Below are positions 11,744 to 22,220 of a DNA stretch of 64,000 nt, in pieces. The notes below the pieces were generated by a model, which worked only from the letters and a program-made list of their open reading frames with translations, made no database searches and was not told where the DNA came from. Numbering within the stretch: position 1 is the first letter of the stretch; each line of letters begins with the position of its first letter. The translations under genes and the position numbers were made by a program. The DNA comes from Delphinus delphis (taxonomy: Eukaryota > Chordata > Mammalia > Artiodactyla > Delphinidae), in NCBI RefSeq assembly GCF_949987515.2, contig NC_082691.1, positions 60,333,740 through 60,397,739 on the forward strand, in the 5' to 3' direction.

Positions 11744-11780
11744 TTTATTGATTGAATTATAGTTGACTTAAAATATTATA
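11744..11780 (-). mobile_element. 37-bp LINE-1 3'-end stub with target-site duplication
   Basis: The 20-mer TTTGAAACTAAAAATCTTTT is present at 11724-11743 and 11781-11800. Between the copies is a 37-bp segment whose minus strand reads AGTCAACTATAATTCAATCA plus AAA, close to the 3' end of cetartiodactyl L1 elements. This is an extremely 5'-truncated insertion. Confidence 0.7.
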
Positions 11781-12039
11781 TTTGAAACTAAAAATCTTTT
11801 ATATTGGATAAACATAATGAGAATTTATATCCCAGTATTGCAAATATTGAGTAAAGACCTTGCTGTTTCAGTAAAAATCAATTTAAAAGGATTTTTTTCC
11901 CCATTCCTTCCAAAACAACCTAGAAGATAATGGTATTTCTCCCTTAAACATTATATAAGAAAATCTCCTTTACATTAATAAAGTAAGAGACAGAAGTTTT
12001 TAATTTACATTTTTCCTTTTAGCAAAGATTTTTTTCTAT

Positions 12040-12560
12040 TTTTATTAATTTTTAATGAAAAATAATAAATACACTTCTTACAAACAATTGAAACATTAGA
12101 AAAGGATATCCAGTGGGAAGTAGGTCCACATCTCTCAGAAGTGTTCCATGCACATACAAACATGTGTTTTATATCAATTTATAGCTCCATCTTTGCACAT
12201 CATCTTATTCTCTGCTTTTTTTCACAGGTACTATGTATTCTTCTGTGCCCTGATGTTTTTCACTTAAGTAATTTTGGAGGTTTTCCCAGAACAGTACATG
12301 TAGATCAAGCTCATTTTCAATGCTGCATGGTATTCCAGGTATGGATTTAACCATCCACTATCCATATACATTTAAGTTTTTTTTCTAGGCTTTTGATATT
12401 ATAGACAGTGTTTAATAAATAATGTGAAAATGTGTCCTTGCACCTAGATGCTAATATCTGCAGAATAGAATCTTGAAAATAAAACTGCTGTGTCCAAGAA
12501 TATGGGCATCTATAATTTTGATACATGATGCCATATTTCCCTTCAAAACGCTTGACCCAG
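12040..12560 (-). mobile_element. Ancient LINE-1 (L1M-type) 3' region
   Basis: Contains GCTGCATGGTATTCCAGGTA, ATTTAACCATCCACTATCC and ATACATGATGCCATATTTCC, an antisense L1M 3' pattern similar to 8020-8640. Boundaries are approximate. Confidence 0.6.
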
Positions 12561-12851
12561 TATGCAGTATCTCCAGAAGCGTTTGAGGGTGCCTGTTTGC
12601 CTGTATGGGTGCCCATACATCGTTTTAGCAATTCATTCCTCACTCTCTTATATCATTAGTGTCTCCCGCTCTACTGGATCAGTCGGAATACGAACATGCT
12701 GTTGTTTCTTGCATCTTAAAAGAAAAAAACCATTTATTGGCCCCACTTGCCCAGTCCATTACAGCCCCATTTGTCTGCTTCCCTTTTGTGGCAAAACTAC
12801 TAGAAAAATGATGTCTACACTTACTGTCCCTAATCCTTCTCTTCCCTGTCT

Positions 12852-12989
12852 CTGGACGCGCAGACTCAGCGGTCATGGCTCACAGGCCCAGCCGCTCCGC
12901 GGCATGTGGGATCTTCCCGGACCGGGGCACGAACCCGCATCCCCTGCATCGGCAGGCGGACTCTCAACCACTGCGCTACCAGGGAAGCC
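12852..12989 (-). mobile_element. CHR-type SINE lacking its 3' half and tail
   Basis: On the minus strand it starts GGGCTTCCCTGGTAGCGCAG and stops abruptly after GACTCTGCGCGTCCAG. The rest of the body and the A tail are absent. The 11-bp sequence CTTCCCTGTCT still flanks it on both sides (12841-12851, 12990-13000). Confidence 0.88.
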
Positions 12990-13265
12990 CTTCCCTGTCT
13001 TCTTGAATCTTCTCCAGTTAGGACTTTCAGCCTCACCACTTTACCAAAACTGCTTCCGGCAAGTTGCCAATGACCATTGCTTCAGCAGTGGTGAATTCTT
13101 AGTCTTCATCTTGCTCTGCTTGTGAGCAGCCTTTGAGAGGGTTGATCCGTCCGTTTTTCTTGGACCATTTCTCATGGCTTCAGTGATGCCACACTCTCCT
13201 TCAACCATACAAACTGCTCCTTCTCACTTTCCTTTGTTGGTTTCTTCCCATCTCCATGACGTCTT

Positions 13266-13562
13266 TTCTTTCTTTTTTTTTAATAAGTTTATTTATTTTT
13301 GGCTGCGTTGGGTCTTCGTTGCTGCGCGCGGGCTTTCTCTAGTTGTGGCGAGCGGGGGCTACTCTTCGTTGTGGTGTGCAGACTTCTCATTGTGGTGTCT
13401 TCTCTTGTTGCGGAGCACGGGCTCTAGGGGCATGGGCTCAGTAGTTGTAGTGCACGGGCTTAGTTGCTCCACAGCATGTGGGATCTTCCTGGACCAGGGA
13501 TGGAACCCGTGTCCCCTGCACTGGCAGGCGGATTCTTAACCACTGTGCCACCAGGGAAGTCC
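13266..13562 (-). mobile_element. CHR-type SINE, long subtype
   Basis: Tail plus TTTATTTATTTTTGGCTGCG, several TAGTTGTGG/TAGTTGTAG repeats, ending ACCAGGGAAGTCC. A 14-bp duplication with one mismatch flanks it (CTCCATGACGTCTT 13252-13265, CTCCATGACATCTT 13563-13576). Inserted into L2. Confidence 0.92.
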
Positions 13563-14240
13563 CTCCATGACATCTTGATGTTGGAGTGCCCCAGGTCCCA
13601 GTCTTTGGACCTCATCCCTGTCTGTGCCTCTTCTTTGGCAATCCAGTCTACCCACATGGCATTAAATACCTTGTCTGTCTCAAAGACCTCAAATTGTCTG
13701 GTTGGATCTGGCCTGGATCTCTCTTCTAAACACAAACTTGTGTGTTGAGCTACCTACTTGATATCTCTACTTGCATATCAGAGGGATCTCAAGTTAGACA
13801 TGTCTGAAGTGTGGTATTTCCCTAAAACTTCTTTCTTCCACTTGTTCACACATCACATCCAACCCACTAGGAAACCTTGTTGGCTCTACCTTCAGAATAT
13901 ATCCAGATTCTGTCCACGTCTTGGCACTTCCACCAGCAACACCCCAGTCCAGGCAGCTGTCATCTCTCACCTGGATTATTTCAATAACTTCCCGCTTCCA
14001 TTCTCGCCCCCCCACCATCTGTTCTCCATAGCACAACACAGCAGCCAGAGTGATCTTGTTATTACCTATCAAATCACATCACCCCCTGCTCAGAACCTTT
14101 CCATGGCTCACAGAGTTTAAAGGCAGAATGTGACACTCCCCCCACCCCCTGAGAACATTCCTCTCTGATCTCATCTCCTATTACTCTGCTCCTCTCTCTG
14201 CTCTAGTCCCACTGGCCTTTTTGCTGTTCTTCTGGTGCCA

Positions 14241-15629
14241 GTGCAGGCATAAGCTAAGGGATCTAAGGGAAGAAAAGAGCAGAATCCAGAAATGGACTTA
14301 TCTGTGTATTTAAATGCTTTATTTAAAATGCTTGTTTTAGCATTTACTGAAAAGGGGGGAAATGATATACTTTCCAAGAAATGGTTTTGGGACATTCAGG
14401 AATGAAATGCAGGCAGATCTAAAGTCTGAGCCTCCTGGGTGATACTCTGTGAAATTGCATTTCATTTCACCCAATCTCCTAGTTAACACTCAGAAACACA
14501 GGGGTTGTTTTGCACCCCATGAGTGTGTAGGCACGTTAGCAGAGTCTCGGGAACAGACAGATGTGAGGCAGGGCCAGGAGGGAATAAAAGCCCACGAGTG
14601 TACTTCTAGGCTACAGTGGAACCCTCAGTGCTCAAGACAGTACCATCCACAGCTGCCTATCTCCTTTGGGGACCTGGGAAGCTGTGGCTGTGTCTGGGAG
14701 CACGCCGTCTTATCTCTTACCTTCTCTGTGGAGATATAACCATCTCTATGTGTTTCCACATCATTTGCCATCATAACTGGTACATTGAACAAGCAGGTCT
14801 TAGAAGGTTCAATTGCAAAGCAACATTATTTGTATTTCCAAGTATCTTCTATAATCCATTCCATGGGATATTTCTTTACCATCACCTAGATGAAAATTCA
14901 GGCAGACCCCTGAGTTGTCTGGTGCCTCTTCAATAATACAAATGGATCTGCAGTCAGTCACTTTAAATCGCAAAAACCCACTCATTTTAGTAATTAAATT
15001 CCATGTAATAATTAACACCTTGCTTTGCAGATAAAGCTTCTCATCCTCGAAGCCTGCAGTAGGGGTGGGGTTGTGATCAGCTTTTTCTCTTTTTGTCCAA
15101 GCAGGGCTTCTCCTCTTGTTACCCTATTATGCTAACCACAGTTTCTGGCTTCTCCAGGATGGAGATCTGGGGAGACAGAGTGGTAAGAAGAATGGAAAAG
15201 ATCTTTCCTGATTGATATTATTGTGGTCAGTCTTCTCCAGACTCGGCAGATATTTTAAGGTAACTCTCTTATGTGGGGATCCTTCAGAAACCCACCGATG
15301 AAAGAAGACACCTTTGTTAAAATAGACTTCCCGATTTCCATCAGTGACAGGCTTCTGGAGGGGCAGAGCCAAGTGGCAGCCCTTAACAGCCATCAGCAAG
15401 GTGGGTGCAGTTACTATAATGGGCAGAGTGTCTGCAGCAGCAAAGCAGAGTATTTCAGCACACGAGAACCTTTGATGTTTGTTCATTGTTCATCGTGGCC
15501 CTAGGACCAAAACAGATCGGAATTCTACTAGGAATCACTTGATTTATATAACTGGGAAATCTCTAGATCCAGTGACTAGAAACCTGAGTTCAATGTAGAG
15601 TCATAGCTCATCACCCAAGTCTCAGATCT
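14241..15629. other. Intergenic DNA, no named element
   Basis: No coding gene recognised. A 119-codon minus-strand frame at 15127-15486 has no domain, start context or splice context that I recognise. A decayed retroviral upstream segment is possible given the ERVL pol that follows, but I see no diagnostic motif. Confidence 0.4.
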
Positions 15630-15855
15630 GAATCAGCTGAAAGACATAGAAATGCCCGGATCACTGATTTTGCAGCTGGGTCCAAGGAGGAGCCGCAGCG
15701 ACAGCACCTGGGAATTTGTTAGAAATGCAAATTTCCAGACCCTCCCCCAGCCCTACGGATGCAAACACTCTGGAGGAGGGTCCAGCAGTCTTTGTTTTAG
15801 CAGGCACTTCAGCTGAGTCCTGTGCATGCTAAGGTCTGAGAACTCTGACCTTGAG
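15630..15855. mobile_element. hAT-type MER element
   Basis: Contains GCACCTGGGAATTTGTTAGA, AATGCAAATTTCCAGACC, CAGTCTTTGTTTTAGCAGGC and ends AAGGTCTGAGAACTCTG, the common MER-type hAT layout with a degraded terminal repeat. Confidence 0.65.
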
Positions 15856-16439
15856 AGAAGGAGAGGCTGGGAAGCCTTAGAAGGGACCCTGTAACATTGC
15901 TGTAAGTACCTAGTGTCAATCTTCCTTTAAGTCTTCTCCGGAAGATCTGCAGCCATTAACTAGGGTAACTGCAGTGAGGAAGGGGGACTGTCCAGGCCTT
16001 TGGGAAATTTCTAGACGTTAGTTCTGAGTCGATGCTAATCTGTAAAGTTCCAACATGCCTCTGGACCACGGAGAGGGGTTGGGGGTAGGGGTCTCGTGTG
16101 GTGATCAAATAATAAATGAAATTTTGGGGTGTGGCTGCCTCACAGTGGGTCTGCTCACCCCCACTATGTTTATTTTCCCATCCCTGAATAGAGCTGTAAT
16201 AGGTGTCCTCAGCAACTAGAAGAACCCCTGTATTGATTCCCTGACCTGGGTGATGAGCCTTATTATGGTAGGCAGGACCATGCAGAAGCCACCTGGAATT
16301 TCCTCTTCTTACCTAAGAGTAAACTAAAAGCAATGCCACTTCCCTGGAAGAATTGCAGAGATTAGTATTTCCATCTAATATTTGAACAATACAGGGGCTG
16401 TTCCACCACATCCTCATTTAACTTATCTGTTTGGCATGA

Positions 16440-17005
16440 CAGAAGGAAGATGGTTATTGGAGAATGACTGTGGATTCTTATGGAATCATTCAGGTACCGG
16501 ACCAGATGTAGCCTCTTTACTGGATAACACAACAGTGCTTCTGGTACTTTGAAGGCAATCATTGATCTGGCCGTTGCTTTTTTTCCTCAACACCAAATTA
16601 GCAAAGATCCCCAGGTGGAGTTTGCTCCCAATTAGCAGGATCAGCAAAACACCCTCCCTGTCTTACCTCAGACCTCTGTGACTCTTCCGCTGTCTGACAA
16701 CATCCAGTCTGCAGGGGCCTTGATCATCTTGATATTCCCCAGAACACCATGCTAATATATTACATTGTTGACACGGCGAGCAGGAAGCAGCACATACTCT
16801 CGATGCCTTAATGAGACATATGTAGGCCAGAGGGTGGGAGAGAAACGCCAAGAAAAGTCAAAGGCCTACTACCTCAGTGAAGTTTCTAAGGGGTCCAGGG
16901 GCCTGAGAAATGTGGGCATTTCCTCTCCAAATAGAAGGGCAAATTGCTATACTTTGTATCACCTACCACTGAGAAAGAGCACAGTGTTCTATATCTCTTG
17001 ATTTT
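16440..17005 (+). mobile_element. Decayed ERVL pol: reverse transcriptase segment
   Basis: Frame starting 16443 gives KEDGYWRMTVDSY, and the frame at 16564 gives DLAVAFF. Both match the spacing of ERVL-class reverse transcriptase N-terminal motifs. A further weak stretch leads to the expected position of the catalytic YIDD-like motif near 16755-16775, where the sequence is altered. The two motifs are in different frames and several stops intervene, so it is a dead copy. Sequence upstream to about 16100 may also belong to the provirus. Confidence 0.65.
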
Positions 17006-17112
17006 TGAGATAACATAGCCTCTTTCTGAGGGTATTGTTCAAAGCCACATTTGAGTAATCCACAAAGCTGCCGAGTTTTGTGTGGGGACCAGAGCAAAAA
17101 AAGCCTCCCTAG

Positions 17113-17307
17113 CAGCGTTTCTCAGCATCAGCAGTGTTGACATTTGGGGGACAAATAATTCTTCAATGTGGGAGGCTATCTGCGAATTGTAGGATGTTGT
17201 TTAGCAGCATCCCTGGCCTCTACGTCCGGTTGTGACATCCAGAAATCTCTACAGACATCGCCAGATATCCTAGGGGGAGCAAAACTGCTGTCACTTGAGA
17301 ATCCCTG
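17113..17307. mobile_element. MER5-like hAT element inside the ERVL
   Basis: Begins CAGCGTTTCTCAGCATC and ends ACTTGAGAATCCCTG, giving imperfect inverted ends. The interior has AGCAGCATCCCTGGCCTCTA and CAGACATCGCCAGATATCC, typical of MER5-type copies. It separates the RT and RNase H segments of the provirus. Confidence 0.75.
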
Positions 17308-17344
17308 GCCTACAGCATGTCTAGGTAAGCCTCGGGGTGAGTAA

Positions 17345-17500
17345 AGCGCTGGCTGACGCTTAACTGCAACCTCGTGAAAGACCCCCGACCCAGATCTTTC
17401 TAACTAAGCTATTCCTGGATTCCTGACTCTCAGAAACCATGAGAGATAATGAATGCTTGTTGCTAAGTTTGGGGATAATTTGTTTTGCAGCAATACACGG
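17345..17500 (+). mobile_element. MaLR/ERVL LTR 3' fragment
   Basis: AACTGCAACCTCGTGAAAGAC, then GATTCCTGACTCTCAGAAACC, then GTTGCTAAGTTTGGGG and TTTGCAGCAATAC follow the 3' end of an MLT1- or LTR16-like LTR. Only about 155 bp remain. Confidence 0.6.
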
Positions 17501-17689
17501 ATCTACCAAGCCATACGGTTGGCGTACACGGCAGCAATTGTCGTCCAGTGTAGGCAGTGTACACCAGACTGGAGTTGAGCAGGTCCTGAATGTGCAGGTG
17601 AGCTCCGTGAGCAGGCAGCTCCTACTCCCATAGCATCTCCTCTTGCTGCACTGTAAGTCTCCCTCAACCCACACCTTTGTCCTTTTGGG

Positions 17690-18345
17690 ATTGACAGATG
17701 GTGGAGGAAGAAACTGTTTGGACCAGGTTCACAGATGGTCCCTTACAATTTGAAGGCATCAGATAGATGTGGACTGTAGAAGCATTATAGCCCAAAGCAG
17801 GAATGCGGTAAGAGAAGTTCTCTCAAGGCTGAACCCTGAGCAGTTGTCCACTTTGTCTGGATGGAGAGATGGCCAGAGTAGGGGTATATGCCAATTCGTG
17901 GGTGACTAGTGGTTTGGTATATCGGTGGCACAGGAGTCTGAGGAAGACGTTTGCAGATGAATCTCTAAATATGGGCACCCTCCTATGTGAATGCTCACCG
18001 TAGGGCATCCGGAATGAGGCTCTCAGTAACCAATTGGACGGGATGCCCATTTTGTGGATGTCAGGCAGCCCCTTTCCCAGCCACCCTGAGGCTTGCTCAG
18101 TAGGCTCACGTAGGATGTGGCCATTGTGGCAGGAAGCCAAGTCACGTGTGGGCTCAACAATATGGACTTCCCCTCCGCAAGGCTGCTCTGGCTGTTGTCA
18201 CTGCTGGATGCCTAAGCTGCTGACAGCAGAGACTAATGCTGAGCCCTGATGCGGCATCATTCCCCAGGGGGACCAGCCAGCCACCTAGTAGCAAGTTTAT
18301 TACATTGAACTCTTTCCATTGTGGAAAAAAACGTTATTGGAATAG
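17690..18345 (+). mobile_element. Decayed ERVL pol: RNase H and integrase segments
   Basis: A TTCACAGATGG block at 17728 encodes FTDG, the RNase H motif. At 17890 the frame reads ANSWVTSGLVYRW, similar to the ERVL RNase H C-terminal motif. The integrase zinc-domain side is clearest: the frame at 18155 gives QQYGLPLRKAALAVVTAGC, broken by TGA at 18221. The frame at 18259 gives IPQGDQPAT followed by two consecutive stops (18286-18291). Frames differ between blocks, so no functional protein can be made. Confidence 0.75.
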
Positions 18346-18689
18346 TCACACTCCTTAGAAAGGAAGGTTTAAATCATCTTGCCAGGAAGGAACCCCAAAC
18401 AACTGAAGTGTTGGTTAAAGGCAAATGGAACATGGGTTAGACACTGGAAGAAGCTCATTAACGATTATTATTCAACTATTATCATTATCAATCAACTAGT
18501 TTTGTTACCAGTTACCAAAACAAGAACTTTTGCAACTCTGCAATTTCTTCTTTGCTTGTTAAGCATAACACTGAGTGTCGTTGGTGGTTAAATTTACAAC
18601 TTAGTCTTTAGGTTAAGGAATATCCAAGGTGCTATGGTGACTAAAAGAGAAGAACTGACATCACCCAGAGCTCAATACAGTGGCTGAGG

Positions 18690-19270
18690 CTGCCTCCTTA
18701 TAGCGGTGCCACTCTGTGTTACCCCCCTTTTGGGGACAGAGTGAGCCTACATTCATTTATATGATGTGGAGGTATGACGTTGGATGGATACAATGGAATG
18801 TGTGGATCTGAGTAGCAAAAGAATGGATATACCAGATTGTGTCTCTTGGCTGTTAGGTCCGAATTCATCCTTCTAGATACTTTCCATCCCCCTTTCAGAC
18901 TCACTCATCTGGCCAATTTCATGTTAGGTTCTTCCAATGGGAGGCATAGGTAGTAGGTCCCAGTGTGAGAGAAAGAGATTAATCATTTCCCCGGCTACTG
19001 GCAGCAGCAAGATTGTGCAGCTGGGCTTGACTGCTTGTGCTACAAGCTCCACAAGCCTGGGGGTGGTTTCGGCAACACTGGCAGTAAGTAGCCACTCGTA
19101 GGATCCAGCCGAGGGACAGTGGCAGCTTCCCATTCTAGGTTACAGCTGCCTCCTTTCTCTGCTCCTAGCACTTCCAGCAGTTTTTAACCAGTTGCCTACA
19201 CTGCAACCTTCTCTGCTTGAAATATATATAGTGGTTTCTACTCTCCTGTTTGGACACCGAGTGCTACAGA
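18690..19270 (+). mobile_element. Putative 3' LTR of the ERVL copy
   Basis: It lies downstream of the integrase segment in the same orientation. It ends AGTGGTTTCTACTCTCCTG, TTTGGACACCGAGTGCTACA, which matches the common 3' end of ERVL/MaLR-type LTRs. The 5' boundary is uncertain. The sequence between 18345 and 18690 is unassigned. Confidence 0.45.
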
Positions 19271-22089
19271 GGTCTTTCTGTATCAGAACAAAGTCAGCTT
19301 CCTCATTCTCTAGTTTAAAAAAAGAAAAAAAAGGGCATCATATTTATGTAAGAAGACCCAGATAATGGATACTTAAGTTGCTCTCAATCTTCTTTCTTCA
19401 TCAGTAAGGGCAATAAAGACATTTCCATTTTAGGAAAGTATCGTCAAGGCATATATTTGGCAATGTTTGTCTCTTCCTCAATCTGGAACGATACCTGCTA
19501 AAGTTCTTATGCAGGGATCTAAATGGCTGTTATGAGATTCAACTAGACTGTAGAATCTAGAGAGTGTCCATCTGCAGCTAGTTATTTATTGCTTAATAAA
19601 TATTCTAAAGAACTGTCCACATATATCCTAGTCTTATCTCTTCCAAATGAATTTCAAGCACCTTGAGGCTGGATCTTATATCACCTTTTGAATATGTTAA
19701 TGGGGTGTGGGGAGAAGTTTTAGTAGTGCCTCTTCCCTTATGATTAATGTCATCTGAATGTGTCATCTGATTGGCAGTCTGGGAAGAGCCCTACATGCCT
19801 TCATGCGAATGGGGCTCAGGTTTTCTCTTGAGAAAGAAGCTGATGACACAGCTAACACTGCCACATAGCGTTGTGGCTCAGATCGAGGTCCAGTTAATTT
19901 TATTATTGGTCTTCCTCCAAATCCCTTTCCTGGAGGCAGTGCTCCTTAGAAACCATTTTCCCTTAATTATAAAATATTTAAATTGATTTGTGGGCAGTGC
20001 TCTAATTCCACCTGTGCGGCCTGTCCCCTTGGTCCACCTCGGGGCTGGAAGGCTGCCCAGCCCAGCACAATGCCCTCGTCCCCACGAGGCTGCCTCAGTC
20101 CCCATCTCAGCCATCTGATATTCTGCTTCCGCTAGACGAAAGAATGAAGGCCTCTTTAGCTCTTTGCTAACACCATCCTTCTACTCTGTTTTCTGATTGT
20201 ATCTTCTTTAATTAAACAGCACTTCTGCTATCTTCTCATCTTTTAGGTATTCAGATCATTCTAGCATTCTACTTCCAGCTCTTAGATTTGAATTTTCTAA
20301 AATGGGAAAGGTTGGGTCCTGTTGACAGTTGCCATGCCAACTCCCAATCAGCCTTTTCCTTGGGAGGATTTTTCTTTAGCTGCTCTACACTTTCACAGCA
20401 ACTTATAGTGTGACAGGAATCTTCAAACATTCACAAGCAACTTGGCCAATAGGGATGTGGGGCTGCAGTTCCTAAGATGAATATCCAGGCTTTTTCCAGG
20501 AGGGTTCTACTTTTATAATCTTCAACATAATCCCTTTAAAGCAAGAATCCCTGGCAAATCTAAGCTGCTATGGTATGAAAATTCTAATTAAAGGCAACAA
20601 TCAAAGCTGCTTTTGGTGGTAATGCTGTTATACTGTCAACCTCATTGTCAGTCAGATTAACAAAATACACTTCTAATAACCCAGCTAATGCAGGGAGAAG
20701 TAAACAGCCAAGTCCATTTAACTCTCAGAAGCTTAAATGCTGTTAAATCACATTTCCTGTTTATGAGGCTGAATCTGAGAAGATATGCATTAATTATATT
20801 TCCAAATAGTCCAAAAACATGATAAGGCATTTTTTATATTTCAGTAATAATCACACATAACAGTGATTTATGATCGCTTCTACTACAGTTAACAAAATAG
20901 TTTATACTGAACGTTTAATAGATTAAACAGCAGTTTTCCAAGATAAATCGTCCATTGATATGCTCATTTTCTCGATAGCCACATCCACAGGCTAAGTCCA
21001 CAACTGGATCACATCCACATTTCATGGTAATTGGTTTTAAAACTATCAAAACAGGAGGAACATGGAAATTCCATCCGCAAATCCTCAACGGCCCATTGGA
21101 GATCTCTTAATGCATGTGCTTTTCTTTTCATGGGAATTCCACATGCAAGTTGTGAAGCAGAGGAAGGTGCTATTAGAAGTACCAGGTCTGACATCAACAC
21201 GAACTGGTTTTACCTCTTGCTGGTATGTATTCCCTATGCTCACATTCAAAGAAAACCCAGAAAACTCTTAGATCTCCATCTGAATTTCAGTCAAAGGATT
21301 CAGTTCTGCCTCTTTCATCCCAGCCCAGTTTTCCTGTCAGGAGCACCACTGGTTTTCTCTTTAGCTGTCAGCACATTTGGAACAGATTTTTCTTTCTGGG
21401 AAAAGATTCTACAGCAGTCTAGATTTTAGTTTATAATTTCATTATAAATAAGAGAGACTTTTAAAGAGTCACTTCAGAATCACTGCACAGCTTCATCTGG
21501 GATTTGGCCAACAGTTGTTAGAGTTCTATTAAATCAGCTTTCTTCTAACAGTGAAAAGAAGAGGTGGAAATTTTGTATTTTCTCAAATCCTCAACCGCTG
21601 CATCAAATAGCTAAGAATGATTAGAAATAAAACAACATGGAGTATTTTGGGACTGTACATTCTACTTTTGTTTTGTTTCCCCAGAGATGAAGAGAATTGA
21701 GAAAACGTCATCTTAGCATATGTAATTTGAAGTCTGTCCCTTCTACCCGAGCCTAGAATCCTCTTGTTAGGCATAACATAGGGTGAGGAATATGTTGTTA
21801 TTACAGACAGGGCTTAGCTTGTAGCTGACAAAGGAGTACTGCTATGACAGAAGATGGAGTTTTTATTTGTAATGGAAGAAAGGGTTGACTTTCTAAATAC
21901 CTAGTGGTAGATCGAAATTTTAAAGAAAGCTAGATAAAAATCTATTTTCAGAGCCTTGTTGCTTCCTAAGAGTGAAACTAGAATTTCCCTTCTTAACCCC
22001 AAGCTAGAGAAACACTTCTGTTTCACACAAAACACCACAAATCAAATGATGGCCAGACTTTCAGTTTCCCATTAGAAAATACCTCGGTT
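19271..22089. other. Unique-looking intergenic block without repeats
   Basis: Nearly 3 kb with no recognisable transposon and no coding gene, unusual for this window. 20580-20990 is AT-rich, low in simple repeats, and looks like possible conserved noncoding DNA. I cannot test conservation here. Confidence 0.45.
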
Positions 22090-22220
22090 CATTCAACAGT
22101 AAATATTAATGAACACTTGTGAAGTGCCAGCTACTCTATTAGAAGCTGTATGCGTCCGGGGTTGAACACAAGAGACCAAAGTCCCTGTCTCTATAGAGCT
22201 CACGCAAGCTTCTCATAAGG
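22090..22220 (-). mobile_element. LINE-2 3'-end fragment
   Basis: ATTCAACAGTAAATATTAATG, AACACTTGTGAAGTGCCAGC and AAGTCCCTGTCTCTATAGAG follow the antisense L2 3' end. Confidence 0.55.

Larger units (their letters stand above)
12722..14240 (+). mobile_element. LINE-2 (L2) fragment interrupted by two CHR SINEs
   Basis: Pieces such as CCAATGACCATTGCTTCAGC, GTCATCTCTCACCTGGATTA, TTTCAATAACTTCCCGCTTC and GCAGCCAGAGTGATCTTG follow L2 ORF2 order. With the SINEs at 12852-12989 and 13266-13562 removed, the L2 reads continuously across both gaps. The open frames over this region (for example the 187-codon frame at 12562-13125) are chimeras of L2 and SINE sequence and not genes. Confidence 0.75.

Noticed and set aside
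12562..13125. 187-codon plus-strand open frame
   Set aside because: It runs from L1/L2 sequence into a CHR SINE and back into L2. No family match and no gene signals; chance frame over nested repeats.
15127..15486. 119-codon minus-strand frame
   Set aside because: No recognisable domain, and nearby frames overlap on the other strand. It might be retroviral debris but there is no diagnostic motif.
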